From the NCBI RefSeq assembly GCF_903166585.1, contig NZ_CAESCM010000001.1, positions 751,079 to 815,078 on the forward strand: 64,000 bases of DNA. Reading direction: 5' to 3'. Source of the DNA: Pedobacter ghigonis. Lineage in GTDB: Bacteria; Bacteroidota; Bacteroidia; Sphingobacteriales; Sphingobacteriaceae. This document shows positions 44,477 through 52,267 of this stretch, piece after piece. The notes beneath the pieces are model-generated. The model made no database searches and was not told the DNA's origin. It saw only the letters and a list, made by a program, of their open reading frames with translations. Every line of letters begins with the position of its first letter. The first letter of the stretch is position 1. Both the position numbers and the translations under genes were made by a program.

Positions 44477-46150
44477 ATGAAAAAGATATTATTTGGAATA
44501 TTATTTGCGCTTACCGGGGCATTAATATTCACCTCCTGCCAAAAACTAGAGGTACCCGTTACATCAGAACTTACACCAGAAACCTATCCCCAAACAGCAG
44601 CACAGTTAACATCGGCATCGGGGGCGGTATATATCAATTTAAGAAGCGATTATGCCACCACTTATTTCTTTTTGCAAAGCTGCTCAACAGACGAATCGGT
44701 GCTGCCTATCTTTGCTTCCGATTGGATTGACGGGAATAAGTACCTCGAATTACATCGCCACACCTGGACAAAAGATAATGCCTGGGTTGCAGCAGGCTGG
44801 TCGTACCTAACCAACATTATTGGTACCGCCAATCAAACCATTTCAATTATTAGCCAATCAGCGCCAGCGGGTGCAGCAAAAAGCACCAACATTGCAGAAT
44901 TAAAAACCATGCGTGCCTTATCATACTTTATGATGATGGATTTATATGGTAATGTTCCGTTAGATACGCTATATGGTGCTACAGCATTGAAAACAAATTC
45001 GCCAAGGGCACAGGTTTTCAGTTATATTGAAAGTGAGCTTAAAGCGGCTATCCCATATTTAAAATCCACTTCTGGTATGGCAACCTATGGTTTACCAACC
45101 AAATACCTGGCCTATTCTATATTGGCAAAAATGTACCTGAATGCAGCTGTATATACCGGCACAGCGCGTTACGATGACTGTATAGCTGCCTGCGACCAAA
45201 TGATCAGCTCGGGTTTGTATGCTATAGAACCCATGTCTACCTATTTGCAAATGTTTTACCCCACCAACGGGCCAACGCAAAAGGAGTTTATTTTTGCCAT
45301 TCCGTTTGATGCGGCAACCAGCTCGGGTAATATGTTTTTGGCCCGTTACGATTTAAACCGGAACCTGGGCATCCGCTATGCGTACTCAGGCTCTACAGCT
45401 GGCTCATTTACCAACCCGGTTATGAACCAAAGCAGTGGTAATGGGTTGGCTAACAACAAACCAAGTGGGCCAAGAATGACCACAACCGAGTTTTATGCCA
45501 ATTTTAACGATGCAAACGACATCAGAAATAAACAATGGCTTACCGGCCCGCAATACTGGCCAGATGGAAGTCCGATTATGGTGAGCACCACGAATTTAGG
45601 TTACGATCAGTTTTACACCGGAAGTGCGCCAGCTGGGGCCTTAACTTATGCGCTAAATTTAACTCCGTTAAGCAGCTCGCGTTTAGGCGCAGGTTCTTAC
45701 GATTTGGGCAAGGATGAAATTGCATGGAATACCGGCTACAGAAACATTAAATTTTTACCCGATTACACCAACCCAACCAACCGTAACCAAAACAACGACA
45801 TGCCCTTGTTCCGTTATTCAGATATCATATTAATGAAAGCTGAGGCCATTTTCAGAGGTGGCACGCCAACATTAGGTGCCACGGCATTAGGTCTGGTAAA
45901 CAGTGTAAGGAGCAACCGTACCACATCTGCACCGCTTGGTGCCTTAACTTTAGATGTCTTGTACAATGAGCGTTCAAAAGAGTTTACCTGGGAAACCTGG
46001 CACCGCAACGATATGATCAGATTTGGAAAATTCGAGAATGCCTACGGTTTATCGAAAACCAATACCGATACTTATCGCCGTATATTCCCGATTCCGAGTA
46101 CAGCTATTGCTACCAACAATACCCTGGCACAAAATCCCGGATATAACTAA
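44477..46150 (+). CDS. SusD/RagB-family outer-membrane lipoprotein
   Basis: 557 residues; signal ends in FTSCQKLEVPV, so the Cys near residue 21 is lipidated. SusD-like helices include AELKTMRALSYFMMMDLYGN and LAYSILAKMYLNAAVYTGTA; the C-terminal RYSDIILMKAEAIFRGG and FTWETWHRNDMIRFGKFENA match the family. Surface glycan-binding partner of the preceding SusC (18 bp gap). A terminator follows. Confidence 0.95.
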   Translation: MKKILFGILFALTGALIFTSCQKLEVPVTSELTPETYPQTAAQLTSASGAVYINLRSDYATTYFFLQSCSTDESVLPIFASDWIDGNKYLELHRHTWTKDNAWVAAGWSYLTNIIGTANQTISIISQSAPAGAAKSTNIAELKTMRALSYFMMMDLYGNVPLDTLYGATALKTNSPRAQVFSYIESELKAAIPYLKSTSGMATYGLPTKYLAYSILAKMYLNAAVYTGTARYDDCIAACDQMISSGLYAIEPMSTYLQMFYPTNGPTQKEFIFAIPFDAATSSGNMFLARYDLNRNLGIRYAYSGSTAGSFTNPVMNQSSGNGLANNKPSGPRMTTTEFYANFNDANDIRNKQWLTGPQYWPDGSPIMVSTTNLGYDQFYTGSAPAGALTYALNLTPLSSSRLGAGSYDLGKDEIAWNTGYRNIKFLPDYTNPTNRNQNNDMPLFRYSDIILMKAEAIFRGGTPTLGATALGLVNSVRSNRTTSAPLGALTLDVLYNERSKEFTWETWHRNDMIRFGKFENAYGLSKTNTDTYRRIFPIPSTAIATNNTLAQNPGYN

Positions 46151-46170
46151 CTGGCGGTTTAAACATGATT

Positions 46171-46211
46171 GGGAATTTCTCTAGCTTTTAGCCCTGAGAA
46201 ATTCCCATTTT
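46171..46211 (+). terminator. Terminator after the second SusD
   Basis: Perfect 11-bp stem GGGAATTTCTC (46171-46181) with GAGAAATTCCC (46196-46206), followed by ATTTTTC. It ends the inositol-oxygenase/SusC/SusD transcript. A reading frame starting at 46169 would run through it, which argues for the later start of the next gene. Confidence 0.85.
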
Positions 46212-46267
46212 TCTTCTTTCCATTGAAGCCAATGGCCTTCCGTTTTTCATTTCCTAAACTTATCTTC

Positions 46268-47248
46268 ATGGCTAAAAATTTACTACTATTCCTTTCTTTA
46301 CTTACCTGCGGAGCATTGCAGGCACAGGTTTTGGTTAAATCGCCATCTGAAACCGCTCCATTAAGCAAAAATTTAACCAAAGAAACTGCGACCTTAAACT
46401 TTATCGCCATGGGCGATTGGGGCCGGAATGGTGCCGACCATCAAAAACAGGTTGCCAAACAAATGGGCATTACCGCAAGCGAAGTAAAAGCTAATTTTAT
46501 CATTTCTACAGGCGATAATTTTTACCCAAGTGGTGTAATCAGTGCTCAGGATCCCTCTTTCAAATATTCTTTTGAAGATATTTATACCGATTTTTCGTTA
46601 CAATGGGACTGGTATCCGGTGCTGGGTAACCACGATTATAAATCGAACCCCGATGCACAGGTAGAGTATTCAAAAATTAGCCGCAGGTGGAAAATGCCCG
46701 CACGTTACTATGCTAAAAAACTCCCCATCAATGGCGACCTCAATAACCATGTGCTCATTGCTTTTATTGATACCAACCCGCTCATACCCGAATTTTACAG
46801 CAATGCCGAATATGGCCCCAGTGTAAAGGGACAGGACACAACAGCGCAAAAACGCTGGTTGGCCAAAACACTGGCCGATAGCGACCCAACAATTAAATGG
46901 AAAATTGTAGTGGGCCACCACCCCATTTACACCGGGGGCAGCCGTACCGATGCTTACGATACCAAAGCCGTTAGGAATTCGTTAAAACCTACCTTGGAAA
47001 AATATGGTGTAGATGTGTATCTTACAGGTCACGAACACAGCTTGCAGTACATTAAACCAGCTGGAAAAACTCATTATTTCATTTCTGGTGCAGCTTCCGA
47101 AAAAACGCCTGTAAAACTCATTACAGATGCCGAAATGGTAGCTTCAGATTATGGATTCATCTTGTTTTCGGTTACCAGCAGCCAGTTGCGTGTACAGGCC
47201 ATTAACGATCAGGGAGAGATTATTTATAACACCCTGATTAAAAAATAA
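46268..47248 (+). CDS. Exported purple-acid-phosphatase-like metallophosphatase
   Basis: Start at 46268, giving signal peptide MAKNLLLFLSLLTCGALQAQ; the longer frame from 46169 overlaps the terminator. 326 residues. Tartrate-resistant acid phosphatase motifs in order: FIAMGDWGR, ISTGDNFYPSG, VLGNHDY, VVGHHPIYTGG and TGHEHSLQ, giving all metal ligands of a di-iron or Fe-Zn site. It hydrolyses phosphomonoesters in the periplasm. It heads a rightward run with the acetyltransferase and three glycoside hydrolases. Inositol phosphates could be a substrate given the upstream inositol oxygenase; this is inference. Confidence 0.9.
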   Translation: MAKNLLLFLSLLTCGALQAQVLVKSPSETAPLSKNLTKETATLNFIAMGDWGRNGADHQKQVAKQMGITASEVKANFIISTGDNFYPSGVISAQDPSFKYSFEDIYTDFSLQWDWYPVLGNHDYKSNPDAQVEYSKISRRWKMPARYYAKKLPINGDLNNHVLIAFIDTNPLIPEFYSNAEYGPSVKGQDTTAQKRWLAKTLADSDPTIKWKIVVGHHPIYTGGSRTDAYDTKAVRNSLKPTLEKYGVDVYLTGHEHSLQYIKPAGKTHYFISGAASEKTPVKLITDAEMVASDYGFILFSVTSSQLRVQAINDQGEIIYNTLIKK

Positions 47249-47277
47249 AGAAAAACAACCAATCAATCAGCTGCACA

Positions 47278-48510
47278 ATGGATCATAATACCAGTACCAC
47301 ACCCACAACAGCACAACCTGCGGCCAAACCCAAACGGCTCCTTTCGCTCGATGCCTTAAGGGGTTTTGACATGTTCTGGATAGTGAGTGGCGAAGGAATT
47401 TTCCATGGACTGGCCAACGGAATCAAAGAAAACCACGCACTGGTACAAAATCATGATGACTGGACCATAGCCACCAACCCAAACCTTTCGGTGTTTGAGC
47501 GTGTACTGGTTGGCATCAGTAACCAGCTGCACCATTCGCCCTGGAACGGCTTTACCTTTTACGATCTTATTTTTCCACTATTCATCTTCATTTCTGGTGT
47601 ATCTATTCCCTTTTCGTACCAGAAATATTTTAAGGATAAAAAGAATGGAACTGCTGCTACAGGCCAGATTTATTTTGCCCTGATTAAAAGGACGCTGATT
47701 TTAATATTACTGGGTGCGGCGGTTAACGGCATGCTGCAGTGGAAAGGTTACGAGAATATCCGCTTTGCCAGTGTACTGGGCCGCATTGGCCTTGCTACCT
47801 GCTTTGCTGCCCTGATTTATCTCAATACCTCCATAAAAAAACAGGTAATCTGCTTTGTATCTATCCTGGTTGGCTATTACCTCCTCATGCGGTTTGTACC
47901 TGTACCCGGTTTTGGTAGTGGCGTGTTCACACCAGAAGGCAATCTTGCTGCTTACCTCGATCGTTTGTTCCTACCTGGCAAGCTTCACCGAACGGTTTAC
48001 GATCCCGAAGGTTTACTCAGCACCATTCCTGCCATTTGCTCGGCCCTGCTGGGCATATTTACCGGTACATTTATGCAACATAAAACCATAGCTCTAAATC
48101 CAACTAAAAAAGCATTGTATCTAATAGTTTCGGGTATTGCACTGCTGGTTATTGCACTTGCCGGCAGTTTCTTTTTTCCCATCAACAAAGCCATGTGGAG
48201 CAGTACCTTCGTGCTCTTTGCAGGTGGCTGGAGTATTTTGCTGTTTGCAATTTTCTATTACCTCATTGATGTGCTGGCCTGGCAGAAATGGAGCATGCCC
48301 ATGGTTTGGATAGGCACCAATTCGATACTCATTTATGTTTGTGCCCACGGCTTATTCAATTTCGAATCTACTTCAGCCTTCCTCTTCAGCGGGATAATTA
48401 ATACCATGCCGGCGGCATGGCAGCAAGCCGGAATCTGGACGGGGGTGTTAATGGTACAATTGTTTTGCTTAAAGTTCCTCTTCGATAAAAAGTGGTTCCT
48501 AAAAATCTGA
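47278..48510 (+). CDS. DUF5009 / HGSNAT-like membrane acyltransferase
   Basis: 410 residues, about 10 membrane segments. The N-terminal box LLSLDALRGFDMFWIVSGEG and the HHSPWNGFTFYDLIFPLFIF segment match heparan-alpha-glucosaminide N-acetyltransferase (lysosomal HGSNAT) relatives; the His before the PWNG box corresponds to the acetyl-accepting His in HGSNAT as I recall. Such proteins move acetyl groups across a membrane onto terminal glucosamine. The next gene, 1 bp away, encodes a GH89 N-acetylglucosaminidase, the enzyme that acts right after HGSNAT in heparan degradation, supporting the role. Acetyl acceptor here unproven. Confidence 0.85.
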   Translation: MDHNTSTTPTTAQPAAKPKRLLSLDALRGFDMFWIVSGEGIFHGLANGIKENHALVQNHDDWTIATNPNLSVFERVLVGISNQLHHSPWNGFTFYDLIFPLFIFISGVSIPFSYQKYFKDKKNGTAATGQIYFALIKRTLILILLGAAVNGMLQWKGYENIRFASVLGRIGLATCFAALIYLNTSIKKQVICFVSILVGYYLLMRFVPVPGFGSGVFTPEGNLAAYLDRLFLPGKLHRTVYDPEGLLSTIPAICSALLGIFTGTFMQHKTIALNPTKKALYLIVSGIALLVIALAGSFFFPINKAMWSSTFVLFAGGWSILLFAIFYYLIDVLAWQKWSMPMVWIGTNSILIYVCAHGLFNFESTSAFLFSGIINTMPAAWQQAGIWTGVLMVQLFCLKFLFDKKWFLKI

Positions 48511-48511
48511 T

Positions 48512-50719
48512 ATGAAACTAAAAATATTATTCGCAGCACTGCTTATGCTGTTTGCCGGCAAGCTATGGTCGCAGGCCTATCTTGCTTCGTCTAACCAACT
48601 TATTAAACGGATTTTACCCCAAAGGTACCAGTCTTTTGTTACAGAAAGTATGGCCAGCCTAAACGGCAGGGATGTTTTTGAAATCGAAAGCAAAAACAAT
48701 CAGATTGTTTTAAGAGGAAGCAGTGGTGTTGCACTGGCTTCAGCGTTTTACCATTACCTTACCGAATATGCACATTGCCAGATTACCTGGAATGGCACCA
48801 ATTTAAAATTACCTGCTATCCTACCCGCAGTAAAAGGAAAAATAAAGAATGAAACGCCTTACGATTACCGTTATTATTTAAACTATTGCACCTTTAATTA
48901 CAGCATGAGCTGGTGGGACTGGCCACGGTGGGAGAAAGAGATAGATTGGATGGCACTACACGGAATTAACATGCCGCTTGCCATAACCGGCGAAGAGTAC
49001 ACCTGGTACTTGTTATATAAAGAGATGGGCTTTACGGATGAAGAACTCAAAGGATTTTTTACAGGCCCGGCTTATTTTTCGTGGTTTTGGATGGGCAATA
49101 TAGATGGCTGGGGTGGCCCGCTCCCGTTGGCATGGATGAAAAGCCACTTCGAGCTGCAAAAGAAAATTCTGGCCAGGCAACGGTCGCTTGGGATGAAACC
49201 TGTATTGCCTGCCTTTACCGGACACGTACCTGCTGCCTTCAAAAACAAATTCCCGCAGGCAAAGCTTAAGGCCACCAACTGGACCAATGGATTTGCCGAT
49301 ACCTATATTCTCGATTCAGAAGATCCCATGTTTGCGCAGATTGGCAAAAAGTTTCTTCAGAAACAAACCGAATTGCTCGGCACCGATCACCTTTACTCGG
49401 CTGATACATTTAACGAGAATGAGCCACCTTCTTCCGATCCTGCCTATTTGGGTAACCTCAGTGCCCGAATTTACGATGGCATGTCGGCTGCCGATCCAAA
49501 AGCCATTTGGGTAATGCAGGGATGGCTTTTTTACAGCGACCGGAAATTTTGGAAAGAAGCGCAAACGGAAGCACTTTTAAATGCCGTACCAAACGATAAG
49601 ATGATTTTGCTCGATCTGGCTACCGAAATAGAACCGGTTTGGAAACGCACCAAAGGTTTTTATGGCAAACCCTGGATCTGGAACATGCTGCACAATTTTG
49701 GCGGAAACACCAACCTGTTTGGCAGGATGGATGTAGTGGCAACTGCTCCGGCCGAAGCGCTTAACAGTCCGCAGAGCGGCAAAATGAAAGGCATTGGACT
49801 GAGTATGGAAGGTATAGAACAAAACCCGGTGCTCTACGAACTGATGATGGACAATGTTTGGCAAACCAGGCCCATTGAACTGAACAGCTGGCTACCTAAA
49901 TTTGTGCGTAACCGCTACGGCAAAAGCAATGTAAATGCGCTAAAAGGGTGGGAAATATTGCGCAAAACCGTGTACAATGTTCCAGCCGATAAATACATCA
50001 GAGACGGTGCCGAATCGATTATTCAGGCCCGCCCTACTTTCGATTCGTTAACCCGATGGGCAAAAACCACCTTAAACTACCACGAGCACGATCTGCTGCT
50101 GGCCTGGGATGAGTTTGTTAAAGCTGCACCGCTTTGCAAAACCAGCGATGGCTTTCAATACGACCTGGTTGATGTTACCAGGCAGGTAATGGCCAACTAT
50201 GCTTTACCTGTACAAAGAAAAATCGTTGCGGCCTATCGCCAAAAAAACCTTAGTAAATTTAAAACAGAAAGTAAGCATTTTATAGCGCTTATTGAGGATA
50301 TGGACCGGCTTTTAGCCACCAGAAAAGATTTTATGCTTGGTCCATGGGTAAGCGCGGCAAGACAATGGGGACAAACACCCACAGAAAAAGCCCTCTACGA
50401 AATGAATGCCAAAGACCTGATTACCCTTTGGGGCGATGCCAAAAACCCCTTAAACGAATATGCCTGCAGGCAATGGAGTGGCTTGTTAAGCGATTTTTAT
50501 AAACCGAGATGGCAGCTTTTCTTTACCCGTGCCACGCAGTCGCTAAACCAGCAAACGAATTTTAACACCAACCTGTTTAAAGAAGAGGTGAGCAACTGGG
50601 AATGGAAATGGGTAAACCAGAGAAAAGACTATCCAACCAAAACCATTGGCAGTCCGGTTACAGTAGCACTCCAAATGTATCAGAAATACCGCAGAACCAT
50701 GGGCCCGGTACATCCCTAA
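48512..50719 (+). CDS. GH89 alpha-N-acetylglucosaminidase
   Basis: 735 residues with signal peptide ending near KLWSQ. Matches NAGLU-type GH89: ASAFYHYLTEYAHCQITWNG in the N-terminal domain, the barrel segment WEKEIDWMALHGINMPLAIT, then GFFTGPAYFSWFWMGNIDGW and the catalytic stretches SADTFNENEPP (acid Glu) and GLSMEGIEQNPVLYELMMDN (nucleophile Glu). Removes terminal alpha-linked GlcNAc in the periplasm. Only 1 bp after the HGSNAT-like gene and 15 bp before a GH28 gene: one operon. Confidence 0.95.
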   Translation: MKLKILFAALLMLFAGKLWSQAYLASSNQLIKRILPQRYQSFVTESMASLNGRDVFEIESKNNQIVLRGSSGVALASAFYHYLTEYAHCQITWNGTNLKLPAILPAVKGKIKNETPYDYRYYLNYCTFNYSMSWWDWPRWEKEIDWMALHGINMPLAITGEEYTWYLLYKEMGFTDEELKGFFTGPAYFSWFWMGNIDGWGGPLPLAWMKSHFELQKKILARQRSLGMKPVLPAFTGHVPAAFKNKFPQAKLKATNWTNGFADTYILDSEDPMFAQIGKKFLQKQTELLGTDHLYSADTFNENEPPSSDPAYLGNLSARIYDGMSAADPKAIWVMQGWLFYSDRKFWKEAQTEALLNAVPNDKMILLDLATEIEPVWKRTKGFYGKPWIWNMLHNFGGNTNLFGRMDVVATAPAEALNSPQSGKMKGIGLSMEGIEQNPVLYELMMDNVWQTRPIELNSWLPKFVRNRYGKSNVNALKGWEILRKTVYNVPADKYIRDGAESIIQARPTFDSLTRWAKTTLNYHEHDLLLAWDEFVKAAPLCKTSDGFQYDLVDVTRQVMANYALPVQRKIVAAYRQKNLSKFKTESKHFIALIEDMDRLLATRKDFMLGPWVSAARQWGQTPTEKALYEMNAKDLITLWGDAKNPLNEYACRQWSGLLSDFYKPRWQLFFTRATQSLNQQTNFNTNLFKEEVSNWEWKWVNQRKDYPTKTIGSPVTVALQMYQKYRRTMGPVHP

Positions 50720-50734
50720 TTTAATCCAGATTTT

Positions 50735-52252
50735 ATGAGAGCCCTTACTTTATCCTTCATTTGTTTGCTGTATACCACTATGGTTAATGCGCAAGCCAAA
50801 ACCTATAACATTGTTGATTTTGGCGCAAAACCCGGACTCGAACAACTCAATACCAAGGCCATCCAAAATGCCATCGATGCTGCCGGTAAATCGGGTGGCC
50901 GGGTAATTGTACCGCAAGGGCAGTTTGTTACCGGTCCTATTCAGCTAAAATCGACAGTTGAACTTTACCTCAACCAAGGTGCCGAATTACTGGGTAGCAC
51001 CAACCGGCTCGATTACGGCAAAGAAGCAGCACAAGCACTTATTTCATCCAGCAACCAGCACGCCATTGCCATAAACGGAAAGGGCATCATTAATGGCCGG
51101 GGCCGCGAAGTAGTTAAAAGTTTGTTGCAACTGCTGCACGATGGCACGCTACACGACGAAACATGGGCCATTAAACGACCTTCTGAATACAACAGGCCCA
51201 GGTTAATTGCATTTACCGATTGTGAAGATATTACCGTTAAAAATGTTAAGATTAAGAATAGTGCAGGTTGGGTGCAAGATTTTGCCGGATGCAATAAGGT
51301 AACAATCGACAGCGTAACCGTAGAAAGCACCGAGTACTGGAACAATGATGGGATCGACATTGTAAACAGCAAAAACGTAAGCATTACCAATTGCAATATT
51401 GATGCTGCCGATGATGGCATTTGCCTTAAATCGGAAGGCCGCCCCGGAACCTGCGAGAACATTTATGTGGCCAATTGTACCATCCGCTCAAGCGCCAGTG
51501 GTTTTAAAATTGGTACCGGCTCTTATGGCGGTTTCAGGAACATAAAAGTTAAAAATATAACCGTTTACAACACTTACCGTTCTGCCGTATCACTCGAAGC
51601 AGTAGATGGTGGATTTATAGACGGTGTAGACATATCGGGTGTGGTAGCAAAATACACCGGAAATGCCATCTTTATCCGCCTTGGTCACAGAAATAAAGAT
51701 GCAAAGTATAGTTCAGTAAAAAACATCCGAATTGCAGATTTGAAAGCCGATATTCCGAATACCAAACCAGATGCCGGCTACCCCATTGAAGGACCATTAC
51801 CTAAAACAGCACCCCATAATCTACTACCCGCAGCTATTATGGGTATACCCGGGCATCACATCGAAAATGTAAGTCTCGAAAATATCGAAATTACCTACGG
51901 TGGCGGCGCTTCAAAAGCAATTGCCCACATTCCTATCGACCAATTGGATCAGGTAAGCGAAAATGAGGCTGGTTATCCCGAATTTAGTATGTTTGGCGAA
52001 TTACCAGCCTGGGGATTTTATGTGCGCCACGCAAAAGGCATCTCCTTTAAAAACATCAAATTGAATTATAAGGATACTGATTTTAGGCCATCCGTTATTT
52101 TTGATGATGTGAGTAACATCAATTTAAATGGACTGGAAATTGAAAAAACAGAAAACCCCAATGTGATCATTTTGAAAAAAACAGGGCAGGTATCAATTAA
52201 AAATATTAAACTGCCTGCCGACCATAAAACGGCAATAAAAACACTTCCCTGA
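50735..52252 (+). CDS. GH28-family exported hydrolase
   Basis: 505 residues with signal peptide (CLLYTTMVNAQ). Beta-helix start YNIVDFGAKPGLEQLNTKAI; catalytic region WNNDGIDIVNSKNVSI and DAADDGICLKSEGRPGTC, then FKIGTGSYGGFRN. It is longer and distinct from the GH28 at 35760-37175, so it probably cleaves a different linkage of a galacturonic-acid- or rhamnose-containing glycan. Fourth gene of the rightward run. Confidence 0.9.
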   Translation: MRALTLSFICLLYTTMVNAQAKTYNIVDFGAKPGLEQLNTKAIQNAIDAAGKSGGRVIVPQGQFVTGPIQLKSTVELYLNQGAELLGSTNRLDYGKEAAQALISSSNQHAIAINGKGIINGRGREVVKSLLQLLHDGTLHDETWAIKRPSEYNRPRLIAFTDCEDITVKNVKIKNSAGWVQDFAGCNKVTIDSVTVESTEYWNNDGIDIVNSKNVSITNCNIDAADDGICLKSEGRPGTCENIYVANCTIRSSASGFKIGTGSYGGFRNIKVKNITVYNTYRSAVSLEAVDGGFIDGVDISGVVAKYTGNAIFIRLGHRNKDAKYSSVKNIRIADLKADIPNTKPDAGYPIEGPLPKTAPHNLLPAAIMGIPGHHIENVSLENIEITYGGGASKAIAHIPIDQLDQVSENEAGYPEFSMFGELPAWGFYVRHAKGISFKNIKLNYKDTDFRPSVIFDDVSNINLNGLEIEKTENPNVIILKKTGQVSIKNIKLPADHKTAIKTLP

Positions 52253-52267
52253 TTTACCTTTACCGAT

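Noticed and set aside
46169..46267. Longer start of the purple-acid-phosphatase-like gene
   Set aside because: This stretch contains the terminator after SusD, and the ATG at 46268 begins a clean signal peptide.
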